Assembly (NCBI GenBank): GCA_002099365.1
Contig: MSED01000002.1
Coordinates: 3,162,001-3,226,000, forward strand
Source of the DNA: Phialophora verrucosa
Lineage: Eukaryota; Ascomycota; Eurotiomycetes; Chaetothyriales; Herpotrichiellaceae
DNA: 64,000 nucleotides
Direction: 5' to 3'
Shown: positions 42,112 through 53,222 of the stretch, one piece after another
Layout of the letters: each line of letters begins with the position of its first letter
Position numbering within the stretch: position 1 is the stretch's first letter
The notes under the pieces: model-generated
The model's input: only the letters and a program-made list of their open reading frames with translations
Database searches by the model: none
Told to the model about the DNA's origin: nothing
Program-made: the position numbers and the translations under genes

Positions 42112-43377
42112 TTACCACCATCCTTGACTATTCGAGGTTGGTCTCCGACGCAGGTCGAGCTCTTGTTGAGGACCGTGTGTTATAGAATGGAGACCATCAT
42201 TCGAAGCCAAGAAGAAGAAGCCCAACAAATTCAACCCTAGAACAACAGGAACCAGCTTCTGCCACATTGTGTTCAAGATGTGTCGATCGCGACGCTCATT
42301 CCGGACACGCTCTACGTCGTATGCAGGAATGATCGCGAGGAGACTTTTATTCACTCTGCGCCGAGGTTGTCGGAGACTTGTTTCCATGCGGTGAATGTTG
42401 CGGCAGAAGAAGGTCATTGTCGATAGAGCCGCCGCTTCTTGACAGCCCCATAGGTCCCTAGTATCAGTGCAGTAGACGGTCATCGATGCAGCGATGCCCA
42501 GGAGCAGAGCAGCGGCCGAAACGCAGAGATTGCGCGACTTGCCATTCGCATCTCCCCGGTACAGTGTTGCGCATGTCGAGTAAAGTAGCAAGACCATCTC
42601 CGAGGGTTTGCTTTCATCTTAATCACAAAGTCAGTCGACGCAGATCGGGAAGCACCCAGAAACTTGTTCGCTCACGGAGTCTTGACCATGCATACTTACA
42701 TTCCAAGCATAAGCGGCAGAAAACACTTGCCAGAGAGCCGACAAAGCCAGAAAGAAAGATCGCGTGGTGCCCATTGCGAAGGCAATTCGAGATACCCTTG
42801 CACGCCACATACGCACTGCACATGTCTGTCAAACAATGCAATATCTCGCCTCGATGCATAGTTGCAGGGCTGCCTACTCTAGAAGTTTGGCACAATCCTG
42901 GCCGTCATGCCGTGTTGTGACCAAGGACTCTTGATGTAGCAGAAACTCGGGGATATTGCCTGCGTGCCAGCTGTCGCCGGGGCAGTCACCAAGTTCAGCC
43001 TCGAGGTCACAAGGTCCAAGGGACTCGCGCGTAGTGGACGACGCACCGTTGTAGCAGGATCGTGGACCGCTGCATCCGTCCTTTCCAGCGCCAGTGAGGG
43101 TTTTGTGTCCGAGTGGCTCACCATGCAACCCACTTCGTTGCATCAATCATCTGTGCTAACGAGGCGAAGGCCCTCGAATCGCATAGGATAAGCCGCTCCC
43201 CATTCCGTTCCGGAAGATTTCATGAACGAGCTCCGTTCGGGCGAGCTCGCGGTCCTGAAACTCAGGTCGTGTGATAGGCCTCGTAATGTTGTACACGGTA
43301 CCACAGAAGAAGATGAGGAGCAGGATCAACATGTAAACCACCTTGAGCTCTACTATCACTCTTTCCTAGAAATGCTA
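42112..43377 (-). CDS. Unrecognised multi-exon membrane protein
   Basis: Minus strand. Resolved 3' exons are: one ending at 42878, 42815-42700 and 42617-42112, with introns of 62 bp (GTAGGC to GCAG) and 82 bp (GTAAGT to TAAG). They give a Cys-rich probable extracellular loop (GDCPGDSWHAGNIPEFLLHQ; GQDCAKLLDAYVACKG) and then several membrane segments (HHAIFLSGFVGSLASVFCRL; LCVSAAALLLGIAASMTVYC; LVPVVLGLNLLGFFFLA). Upstream, an exon starting near 43377 after TTCTAG encodes a membrane segment (VVYMLILLLIFFCGTVYNI) and EFQDRELARTELVHEIF. How it joins the loop exon is unresolved. A 5' exon beginning MSAMDNEKFEIPER near 43869 is possible. Family unknown. Confidence 0.55.
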
Positions 43378-44336
43378 TAAGTTGAATGGCCGTAAGGGCT
43401 GTGCGGCTGCCGTGATCAAGCATTTACCTACTCTAGGTTGATCTAACAATTAGTCGATACAGGACTTGGGCGGTCCATCGAACAAAGTGTGTGCAAAAGT
43501 CATGTATCGATGAGGGTCTTCTTGAAAGCGGGTTTCCTCGAGATCAGACACGCGAAGAAATAGACGAGGGTCGGAGTCAGGTGGTATTATGCAGAAAGAG
43601 GTACGCTCTCCTAAATCATCCATTGATCCATCAGCAGCGATTATCTGGTGGGCCTGGTTATTGCTGCCTCATAGGCTTGGGAAGTCTGACCATCTTGCCT
43701 TGCACAGGGTGTCTCGATCTCTCCTCGCGTTCGGACTGGTAGGCGAGATGCATTTGGTGCCACCGAGTCATATCGTTTCCTCCTCTTTAGCAATCCCTAT
43801 CCTCTGCGACGCGAACTGGCACCGCTCCGGGATCTCAAACTTTTCATTATCCATAGCTGACATTCCTCCAGGATGGTTGCTCTACCAATGTCTGCAAAGC
43901 AAGCAGCCACAGCAAGACAAATGAAATCTGGCCATTATTTGAGATGCTGTAGTGAATGGACTACAATTTGCAACGTCGATCGATTGCAGAGGGGTCTGCG
44001 CAAGGTCCTTTCGATATTAAATTCTACTCACTATTACCTTGTCTTACAGTGTCACTATTAATGAACCGCGGATGACATCGGCCGCACCGTCCAACTATTA
44101 CCAATAAACTCTGGCGGCACTATAGGTGCGATTCATTCCGGGTCATTTCCCAAATATCATCCCAATGAAAAACTGCCAAAAACTAACACGTAAAACTTCA
44201 TTCTTGCGGTGGCTGCTCGTCACCCGTACTTCCGACGTTCCGTCGTGCATAAGAAAATTCGTCAGGTATATCATCCTGAGCCTTGGGAACATGACAGCTT
44301 CATTTACGAGGACTCGCGAACTGGAGCTCATGCTTG
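43378..44336. other. Intergenic or undetected 5' exons
   Basis: Probably holds the 5' part of the minus-strand membrane-protein gene; a candidate start (MSAMDNEKFEIPER) lies near 43869. Nothing else recognised. Confidence 0.35.
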
Positions 44337-44960
44337 TCAAGCTGTTTCTGTAGTGGGCTCGGCCGCGCTGTCGGCTGTCTCCACAGATGGACGAGGCTTT
44401 TCAAGGAGCATTGAGCCGGGGAAGCCGCGTTCACTTCTGTAGATCAACACCTGCAGAATTGTGGCGAAGACGCAGAAGGAGCTAGAATTCATGGCATCAG
44501 CAATGAACTAATCTAGGAATTCATGCCACACGTACACCGCAATAATGCACCACGACTCAAGGGCGTACTTTAGAGTACAACTGTGAACGCCAGGAGGTGA
44601 GGTTTGCGAACAATCCTTCCAATTATAGTCTTCTGCGGCAAAGATAAATGCTGTCACCCACAGGTGGGAGTAGACATAGTCCAGGGGAATAAGGTGAACG
44701 GTGAAGCGCTTGTAGAACGCCAAGGGCATTGTCGGTAGGAAGAACCCAATGCTGGTGCACGCGATGACCTCTTGATATGTCGTATGCTCGTTCCTGGAGT
44801 AGTCGTGAATGAAGTAGGATACAATGGCCATGACGATGCAGGCACTGGACCATTTGATGAAATTGAACACGAAAAGAAGCAGGCGTAGTCGAGTGAAAGA
44901 GGTAGTAGACCCCCCCGGAGCATTGGAGTGGGAGAACCTCATGCTGGGGAGAAATGCCAT
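44337..44960 (-). CDS. MARVEL-like four-helix membrane protein, two exons
   Basis: Minus-strand join of 44960-44538 and 44450-44337; 87-bp intron (GTGTAC to TGCAG), phase 0. Product 178 aa. Four hydrophobic segments: LRLLLFVFNFIKWSSACIVM, then VIACTSIGFFLPTMPLAFY, then DYVYSHLWVTAFIFAAEDY, then SWCIIAVLIYRS, the last completed across the splice. A Cys-containing loop (WKDCSQTSPPGVHSC) lies between helices 3 and 4. The tail is cytosolic and acidic (RPSVETADSAAEPTTETA). This topology and the Trp/Cys pattern match fungal MARVEL-domain proteins of the plasma membrane or secretory pathway. Function unknown. Confidence 0.72.
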
Positions 44961-45679
44961 ATTTCTCAAGACGTCGGAGTGTGTTGGCCGGATTGTTTGG
45001 GGGAATTTCGAACTGTTCGAAGCAAACTTTGGAGTGTAGCGAGCCGTCGTTGATGTGATAGTTTATATGCACTACTCAGACTCTGTAAAAGCGACATACC
45101 ATGGTATGCTTCTCGCAGCTCATGGCCTTCAAACTGGCTGTGGCGGAAGCGGCGGTATCAGACTCCGCCTAAGGCTGTGCGCTCAGTCTCCAGAAACAAG
45201 AGGTCATAAGACCAGTTTCTACCTGATCATAAACCACCAGTGATGACTTGTTCTGATGGACCCCTCTCGAAAGCACCTAGTTTTAACACCGTCGTCTCGG
45301 AAGGCGTACGGTTGATAAGGGAGCGGCGGCTCCTTCGGGACTTCAGATCTGCATTTGCGTCAAATCAATCAATGGTCGTGCCAGAGAGATTGAGGTTCCT
45401 CTGGGGATGGCCGTACAAGCCACCAATAGTATAGCTAAGTCGATGTAGGAGCGAGCAGGGACCCTTAGGGAATTTGGTCATTGCTTAATGTTTGGACTGC
45501 AGGCTGAAAAGTAGAGAATGAATCCAGTGCAATCAGCTGATGGATGTTGGAAGCGGTCGATAGGTCGACAGGCATGTCAGAATTCTGTGCTTCAAATGTG
45601 ATCGTTATTATACGCCCGAAAGGATAACGCTTAGTTGTCCGATACATGACGCCATTTGAGTCCGTCCTCAAGCTCAACA
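44961..45679. other. Intergenic, nothing recognised
   Basis: About 720 bp between two minus-strand membrane-protein genes. Confidence 0.4.
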
Positions 45680-46665
45680 CTAGCTCTCTTGCGAATCGGC
45701 TTTGTCCGCAGCAGTGGCTCTGGCAGCGGCACCCTTGACTATCTTGCTGAGATCACCCACAGGAAGATTAATGGGGAAATCGACGCTGGCCAATAATTGA
45801 GCAGCGAGTAGATACCAACCCAGCAAACACACGGCAAAGACCAGCCCGCCAGCCGCATGCTGGCACGTCAAAGCGGTGTCCCCATGGCCCTCTGCCAGTT
45901 GCCAATAGGTGGCCGCCATGAGAGAAAAGGCTGGGACGAGCGACAAAAAAATCAGGACAAAGCAGATATTCGTCCGCATTGAGCAGAGAAGATAAATAAA
46001 GCACAGGACGCCCATGTATAAATGGAAGAAGGCGAAGGTGCTTGCAAAAGTGGCGTTCGTGGCGCTTGCAGTCGGATGGGTAGGGTCGTATGCAATGGAG
46101 GCGTTGTAGAAAGGAGTCAATGTCGCCGCCCAACTCAGCCAGAAGGCGCCGAACGATCCAAACACCACGAAAGGAAAGGTGTTGCCGAGGATAAACTCCA
46201 GCACGGATCCGATGATCATCAAGAGGCCGCCGAAGAAGTAGTATACGCCGCTTGAGCCCGAGCACATGTCAGCTGTTGGGGTCTGAGAGGGATGGGAAAG
46301 CAAGTGCCTACACTTCTGCAGCTCCAGAGTCACCGCTCTTCCTCCAACCCAAGAGGACGTTCGAAAGTGGACTAAGCGACAACAAGAATCCGCAGAGCGC
46401 TCTGATCAATCGTGTTAGTTCCCCGGTACAAATGGATCAGAGATACCACTCACAATGGTGTTGGGTTGCCTAAAGTGGACCTCAAGTTGTTTGAGACGCG
46501 GTTTGCCGGTGACAGGTAGATCTTCTCGAAAAGTTCGGGGGTGATGGAAATGCTTCCAGCGGTCCGAAGTCTTCGTAGGGCGCCATCTCGGTCATAATCG
46601 TCGTGATGCATATCATACGGGGACTTGTGGTGGTCAGAGGGACCGATACCGTTATTCACATCCAT
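45680..46665 (-). CDS. GPR1/FUN34/YaaH-family acetate-type permease, three exons
   Basis: Minus-strand join of 46665-46454, 46401-46312 and 46250-45680; introns of 52 and 61 bp (GTGAGT; GTAGGC). Product 290 aa. The family signature NPTPL appears in LRSTLGNPTPLALCGFLLSL, created by joining exons 1 and 2. GVYYFFGGLLMIIGSVLEFI, NTFPFVVFGSFGAFWLSWAA and FLSLVPAFSLMAATYWQL follow, giving about six membrane helices. The N terminus is polar and His/Asp-rich. Members import acetate (yeast Ady2, Aspergillus AcpA) or act in ammonium signalling. This one carries ALCGFLL rather than the more common ALMGFLL, so substrate range is uncertain. Confidence 0.92.
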
Positions 46666-46832
46666 GACGATTTAGATCAGAAGCCAGAAATCATCAGCCT
46701 GTCGAGGATACCCCGAGTGACTCTCACTTCGACACTGACCTCAATCATTAAATACTTATGCTGGCTTCGCACGAACGGAACTCCAGAGCGGAGGGTCATG
46801 GTGGCTTTCCGTCCGCGCCGGAGTCAGGTCAA

Positions 46833-47248
46833 TTATGAGCGGTGGAAAAACCGAATGTTACTCGCCTCGTCCGAGTAACGCTGGACGGTGGTCGAAGGGC
46901 ATGCCTCGGTCGCCGTGTTCTCTGGAAATTTTACAGTAGGAACGCTTATCCCGCCATTTCTAATATGGTCTGCCACATACTTGGGCAGCTGAACCGATGC
47001 AAGGCGTAAGTCGGTAGTTTTGCAATCATTCTGGGACAGGTTTTTGTGGAGGCCTCGAGTCACGTCGTCACATGTTGCGATTGCTCCTCTTAATTCTCGA
47101 CCCTCGGTATCCACGGTAAGCCAGAGGTTAGCACGATTGGCTTCCGAAAGACCCCTCCAGCAATCGCCCTTGTTCCAGTGAGACGTATACCGATAGCTGG
47201 GCCAGCGCTCCGCAGGTTGTTGGACCCCATGACTCTTGAGGGGAAATC
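46833..47248 (-). pseudogene. ATG-less coding-like frame, family unknown
   Basis: About 138 codons open on the minus strand, ending with TAA at 46833-46835. The peptide includes ERWPSYRYTSHWNKGDCWRG, LSEANRANLWLTVDTEGREL, RGAIATCDDVTRGLHKNL and LASVQLPKYVADHIRNGG. Composition and codon use look like a real protein, but there is no ATG in the frame. Either a 3' exon whose upstream exons I cannot place, or a relic. The GPR1-family start codon lies 168 bp downstream. Confidence 0.35.
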
Positions 47249-48003
47249 ATGTCAGTCTCCTCAGATAACAAATTGTTGTTCCACATCAGAATGAGTTCTA
47301 TCTTGGCTTTGAGATTTCGGCAGCTGTCACAAGCATGTGTAACACCGCTTCAGGGAGGGCGCCGTAGCTATACCCTCGGGTCACCATGCCGGAGACCGGA
47401 TGTGGCGGGCCGTAAAGATTGTGGGGATCACTAGACGGTATATAGTAGTGCACCCGAATGTACGACAACACGCGCGGTCGGTTGAAAGTCTAGTGCGACT
47501 TCATATGACGGCGTTGTGAATTCCGCTCTCGAAGGCCTCGGAAGAAAGGGCATTTCGTGAGTTCCGGCTGATCCGGCTCGTCCTACCAGACCGGCTCCTT
47601 TGTACCAACATGCCGGAGGTTATTTGGGAATCTTGGCTCAACGAGCGCGGAATCCACACTAGATCGAACAAGCCTGTCCACCTGCACGTGAGACTTTGCC
47701 ACGATGATGCCCGTGAAGCTACATGTAGGTAGCCATTCAGCCCGCAAAGCCGATTGAGTTCAGCTTACCAAGGGCGAACCTCTAATTAATGACATCCTAG
47801 GGGAATCGAGGGCATTCAAGCAAGCCTTGCCAAAAGTCATAAATTCGAGGGAGACCATAATGCCTTACAAGTCTATACTGACTTCATGCACAATCAGTTC
47901 TAGGGACGCTTTCCAGCCAGCAGCGCTACTTCTTCCCAACAGCTTTTCAGCGCCGGAGCCTGGACCCTTCAGTAATGCAACACTTTTGGACGCTCCTGCA
48001 TGC

Positions 48004-49080
48004 CTACAAAGCTGAATCCGCATTTTCGTACTCCGTCCAGCAGATCAGCCAGTAATCTTTCTTCTCACCTAAGTGGTATGGGACCTTGCTTGGAGTGACA
48101 TTGCGTCCCAGTGTGACGGTCTCGTGAATTCCATCGAACTCTCCGACCTCTTTGATGTTAGTTCGACAATGAGCCTACCACTGATCTTCTGGCTGTGCGC
48201 CAAAGTCAAGGGCAGCCCAGAGCGCTTAACCCATGTAAGGACGCGGTGAATCCATCAGGAGCGCGTCAAACACTTTGAATAGCCGTCGCGACCCGCTGGT
48301 CCGGGGTTGTTGAGCGGTGCGACTTCGTGAGCATAACGTTGTAATGTTAAGTATGAAAAGGGAATCCCGTTGGAAGGCTTATCCAGACCTTCGGGCTTCC
48401 AGCTGAAGGAGCTGCCGGATCGGAAGCGAATGGACTGACAATTAGCGAAACTTTCTCACGCCTGTCCTGAGCTTTCTGGCCATTCTCTTACGTTGCCTCG
48501 ATGACATGAATGGTATGATGCCAATCGAGGAAGCAACCCCCTTTCTTTTCCTGGGCCAGCTTTACTCTCTAGAAATGAGACTCTGATTCGATTTTGCGCC
48601 TTGGGACCTAACTCTTCACCCGTCTATCCCGGGCTTTTTCCATCAGTATACTCTTCCTATATCCAAGAGATGACGGTCGGGAGACCTGTTGTCCGTCATG
48701 ACCGTCCGACAATGATAGTCAGGAGTCCTACTCCCACATTCGGTACCAAAATTCCACATATGCACACGCGGCTTCTTTGAAACGTGTTGAGCTCCCCGAC
48801 CCAGGTGTTAGCGATGGTGCCGACGTGTCGTGAAAGATTTCAAAAAGACCAAATGGAACGTTCGTGCACGGCAATGTACGCATCATCAAACCTTCGATAC
48901 ATTGTCCGGAAGTTGCGGTACGGAAGGTGTTTTCCCGACTTTTTGAGACGGAGACTTCCAGCATTCTTGGACGTCAATATAAGGCCGTGCCCCTTCTCTG
49001 ATGTAAAAAGGGGGAGGGACACTTTCCTGAACTACACGCCGTCGTTGCCGCTCTTTCCACCTCAACCATCTGCCGGCCAC
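48004..49080 (-). pseudogene. Degraded protein-coding relic, family unknown
   Basis: On the minus strand, successive frames give protein-like segments in order. 49080-48890: PPPFYIREGARPYIDVQECW. 48950-48840: GKHLPYRNFRTMYRRFDDAY and IAVHERSIW. 48437-48270: FSWKPEGLDKPSNGIPFSYL, then TLQRYAHEVAPLNNPGPAG. About 48280-48004: RRLFKVFDALLMDSPRPYMG, stop, ALWAALDFGAQPEDQW, stop, NIKEVGEFDGIHETVTLGRN and VPYHLGEKKDYWLICWTEYE, ending with TAG at 48004-48006. At least two in-frame stops and several frame changes indicate a dead gene, possibly more than one. I do not recognise the family. Confidence 0.45.
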
Positions 49081-50383
49081 TTCTGAGAGCGTTTCCTAGT
49101 CATTATTTTACGATGGGAGAGTCCCGTCTCAGTACCTCAATGGAAGGTGTAGATCATACAGAGCCTTGAGCCACATTCTAAGCGTGTCGAGCCTGTACAT
49201 TCCACGCAGCCATATTTAGGGAGCTTCACCGGAAAGCACGCATAAACCGGAAACAGGTGGCCCTGAAGCTTCTGGCGCCCAGCAACACTGCGTTAATGCG
49301 AGCATCTCCTTTTCCAGGGGCAAATACGATCGTGTTTGAGCATTCGGACATTCGCCGCACGGTGAATGTCTGGTGGCTGTTGTGAACAACGTGGGAAGGT
49401 CGGCCAGAACGTCAAGTCGCCTTTGATCAAAAGTAGACTTCCGTCACCTAGCTTTCATCGTCCTTCGATTCCTTTCTTTTACATGTTCTGGGTCTTCGCA
49501 AAAATGGATCGGTCTCACCTCATTTGCTGTGTATGAATCTTCCTGGTTTGTTTAGAAAAAGACCTTGGAAATAGACAGCCGCTAGATGACAAGGCCGGCT
49601 CCATGAGTGGAGGGATCCCAACAAGGACGACGGTGAATATGCAAACCTCATTCGATCTATCTCAATTAACCGGGACAGTCGTTTCTCTAAAGTTCAATCA
49701 TAAGTGTATGAAGATGTGGCCGATGACCCGGGAACAGAGAGACACCATTCTTCAAGAGATGGCTCACCAAGGGACGCGGCCAAAGCGAACGATATTAGGT
49801 GCCGGCGGAGTGACAAAACACTAACATTAACTATGGTCTGACTTCCGCCGAAGCGGAGGACAGGTGAAGTAGGAGTAGGATAGGATGGAATATGTTGACT
49901 ACAGAAAAGGAGAAGATTATTACAATCCGGCCACACCTCTAGCACGGCTAGGCCTAGTATAGATACGGAATGCTAGCCGAGCAATACCGTAGGGTTTGGA
50001 GAAGGATATCACGTGCAGTACCGAGTACGAGGTTTTAGCTTTTCAAGACGCCGCGCAGACGCGTCGAGGACGCGTTCGAGCCAAATAAAACTAACTTTAC
50101 CTGAACTGTGTTGCGATGACGTCTTTGATTCATTGTGGAAATACCCCAGCACAGAGTACGAGTACTCGTACAGTTCGTGAGTACATACCGAGATACGTAG
50201 CCTAGCCACACGGCATCGATGCTGAGCATATCTTCTCGCCACTGATACAATACATTCACGGCGTACGATATAACCACACTGTTCAGTGGAAGAGAAGCTG
50301 CTACAAACTAATGTAGCTATCACAGGCACTGACCCTCCATCTAGTACTGGCTGGTCCTGGATCTCAGACCGGTCCTCAACACC

Positions 50384-51388
50384 ATGTCCAAGAGAACACT
50401 CGACAGCTTCTTCTCCCCAACGCCCAAGAAACACCGGCCCGAAGTGGCGTCGCAACCACTACCGTCACCATCAATCCCCGACTGCAACCCAAACCAACAT
50501 CCATCTCAATACACAAATCATCCAACCTACCCATGGGCAATCCCACATCTACCACCTCATGTCTCCTCGGAACTCAGACTCCTCGTCACAGTTCAGGGGC
50601 GGGAAATCAAAGACCAACCACACCTCGACTTATTGTATTTCCAGCCTTTCATCCCCAAACCCATCGAAAGCGAACTATTCCATTTTCTGCGCTCGGAGCT
50701 GTTCTTCTATCGCGTCCGCTATACCATCAAGCGGTTCGGTAAGGAGACGGTGATCAACACGCCGCGCTTCACGACGGTGTTCGGACTCGACGAGACGAGC
50801 CGGTTCGCCGACGATGGCGCTCGGATCGTCGACGCCGCAGACCCGTCCAGGCCAGTCCCGCGGGATAAGTACCGATGCAGGCCGCGTCCGATACCGGAAT
50901 GTTTGGACTTGTTGCGCCGGGTCACTGAGGCGAACACCGATACGAAATATAACTTCTGTTTGGTGAATTATTACGCCTCGGGAAGCGACAGCATTTCGTT
51001 CCACAGCGATGATGAGCGCTTTCTGGGTGAGAATCCCGCGATCGCTTCCTTCACACTGGGCGCAAAGAGAGACTTCTTGATGAAGCATAAGCCGCCGAGG
51101 GATGGTGAGCCGAAGCTGGAGACACGGGATATCAAGTTGCCGCTGGGAAGTGGGGACATGGTCCTGATGCGTGGACCAACACAGTCGAACTGGCTGCATA
51201 GCATCCCGAAACGCAAGGGCGCCGAGGCTGACCGAGGACGGATCAACATCACGTTCCGACGAGCGATGATCCCCGCCGGCACGGAGAACTATTACCGATA
51301 TAACGTCGGGGATGGTGGCCCATGTAAATGGGATAGCTCGAGGAAGGAGATGATGCCATGGGTAAGAGCACCCGCAGATACCGGGTGA
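50384..51388 (+). CDS. ALKBH2/3-like 2-oxoglutarate Fe(II) dioxygenase
   Basis: 334 aa, single exon. The AlkB fold is evident: FQPFIPKPIESELFHFLRSE, then RYTIKRFGKETVINTPR, then iron ligands His207 and Asp209 in SDSISFHSDDERFLG, and the distal His272 in NWLHSIPKR. The 2-oxoglutarate-binding Arg lies in RGRINITFRRA. Enzymes of this class oxidatively remove alkyl groups such as 1-methyladenine and 3-methylcytosine from DNA. The N terminus KRTLDSFFSP resembles a PCNA-interacting PIP box, which would suit replication-coupled repair. The gene ends 17 bp from the convergent CorA-like gene. Confidence 0.9.
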   Translation: MSKRTLDSFFSPTPKKHRPEVASQPLPSPSIPDCNPNQHPSQYTNHPTYPWAIPHLPPHVSSELRLLVTVQGREIKDQPHLDLLYFQPFIPKPIESELFHFLRSELFFYRVRYTIKRFGKETVINTPRFTTVFGLDETSRFADDGARIVDAADPSRPVPRDKYRCRPRPIPECLDLLRRVTEANTDTKYNFCLVNYYASGSDSISFHSDDERFLGENPAIASFTLGAKRDFLMKHKPPRDGEPKLETRDIKLPLGSGDMVLMRGPTQSNWLHSIPKRKGAEADRGRINITFRRAMIPAGTENYYRYNVGDGGPCKWDSSRKEMMPWVRAPADTG

Positions 51389-51405
51389 TCGATTGTCGAC
51401 GCGCT

Positions 51406-53222
51406 CTATTGGGCCTTCCGTTTTCGCCTGCCCGCGGCGTTGAGAATCGTTCTTCCGAGTGTCCTTGTGATGGAGCGGTAGACGTTCCGGCCTTCCAGGG
51501 TGTGCGTGATGCCGCCAAAGACCACCAAGAACAGGATAGAGAGAATGGTGACGACCAAGAAGCAGAACCAGTACGTCTTCAGGCTGTACTTGTCTTCAAT
51601 CTCCTTGAGCTGAATGGAGAAATACGCCGTCATGAGACTGACGGGGAGGAACAAGATGGTTGCTTTGGCCAAGAGAATGGTTGTTCTTGTCAGCTTCTCA
51701 ACGGCTTGGGACTCTTTCAAGGCGACCAAGTTGAAGTTCTATTATACCATTAGTCGCAAGAGTCATCTCCATTGGAAGGGGGCACACTCACCATAAGCAC
51801 AAGCGATTCCTTCTCCCGTATGCACTCTTCGATCTCCGTCAAGGCATACAAACGAATCCTGTCGAACAAGCGCTCAAACCTGAAAATCGCCGAGGAGCCC
51901 AACTTGACGTTCGACCCCGAAATATCATCCATAGGGAATTCATCCAAATGCGGCCACTGAGACATGCTGAGGTCTCCGGAGCTGCGGAGGTTGTGTTCAT
52001 GCATCAGTGTCTCCCGCGGTGACAGAGGCCCAAGCTTGAGATCTCTTGCCGACCGCTGGCTCTGGATGACGCGGGAGACGATGAGTTCATAGCTCTGGTA
52101 CATTAGCTTCAGGACCGTCAGCTGCCTGCCAACGTCGTGGACTTGCTGCACGAGCGACACCTTGGCCGCCGTGAACATTTCCTGTCGCATTACTTCCAAC
52201 TTTTCTCGATAAGGATGGTCAACTCGGGCGATGAGCTTGAAGGTCGAGACCCAATCATCGAAGAGGTAGTAGAATAGAAGGCTTGCGGCTTCCTTGCGGT
52301 CATAGCCAGTTGCAGTGCTGTTGGACGTCTCGTTCAACCACCGCACCCGAACCTGAAACAGCGCGTCCTTCGCGTTATCTTGCTTGTGCTGCTGCGAGAG
52401 GTGGCGGAAGACATTGAGGACATTCCGGCGTGTTTCAAAATGTGTGCGTGCGTCGGAACCGGCAGGACGCTCGAAGACCGAGACAACGGTGCCGTCGTCA
52501 CAGATGAGCAGGGACGACCACACCCGCTGTCCAGACGGTTTGCTGTGGCTCGCGCTTGCCTGACCAGCGCCGTCTCTATTGTCAGCTGCGGCTGTGTCAT
52601 CGTCATCTGCAGCTGTGCCGTCGCCCTGGGGCAAGGTGTAGAGGGCGTTGAAGCCAATGTAGATGTAGCGACGGCCAAAGTCCACCGAGCAGAAGTGCCA
52701 CAGCCTCTGGACGACCTCGCTGAAGGTCATGCCTTCCAAGCCCGTTTCATATCTGGGCTGTGGTCGCGGCAGTGTCGGCCAACCCGCAATGCCCTTCTCC
52801 ACGTCTGTCGTCCGTGTCCTCGTCGTCTTCTCTGGCCCCGAGGAAGTAGATCCTGAGCGGTCGCTCCCCGCCGGAGAAGTCGCCTGATGTTGGATTGTAG
52901 TCGCAGCAGCAGGACATAGTAAGCCTGCAAGCCTGGGCGAGAGGTCGTAGTGCTTAGCTACAGCCTCGATGATCGGCCTCTGCTTCTCGGACGCCCAAAA
53001 GTTGAACCACAAGGTCCGGCTCTCATCGCGGTTTTCGCCTTCTAACCACTTTAGCGCTTCTTCTTGATCGACGTCGACCGCACATTGCGCCTTGGTACTG
53101 TTGAAGCTGACGAGGAAGTTTTCCGTCTTTGGCTGTTGCAGCACAGTTTTGCATGCCGTGAATGCAGCGACCTCGTCGAGGTCATAGACATCGTGGCTGG
53201 GCGCATCTGTCTGTTGTGCCAT
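51406..53222 (-). CDS. CorA-like membrane protein without the GMN motif, two exons
   Basis: Minus-strand join of 53222-51792 and 51738-51406; 53-bp intron (GTGAGT to AATAG), phase 0. Product 587 aa. A long soluble domain of alpha/beta and helical segments contains the acidic insertion TAADDDDTAAAD. The C-terminal part resembles CorA: a long helix (FERLFDRIRLYALTEIEECI), then ESQAVEKLTRTTILLAKATI leading into TM1 (about residues 498-518), and TM2 TYWFCFLVVTILSILFLVVF. The loop has no Gly-Met-Asn; the position reads SLMTAYFSIQ. Fungal CorA-like proteins of this kind are common and most lack proven Mg2+ transport. Confidence 0.85.

Larger units (their letters stand above)
46666..50383. other. 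Gene-poor 3.7-kb interval with decayed coding sequence
   Basis: No intact gene. Two minus-strand stretches with coding character but stops and frame changes are listed separately (46833-47248 and 48004-49080). Weaker coding-like segments occur around 47440-47600 and 49260-49380 on the minus strand. Confidence 0.5.

Noticed and set aside
47330..47380. Zn2Cys6-like ACDSCRNLKAK on the minus strand
   Set aside because: Only two of six cysteines; no continuation in frame, so not called as a zinc cluster.
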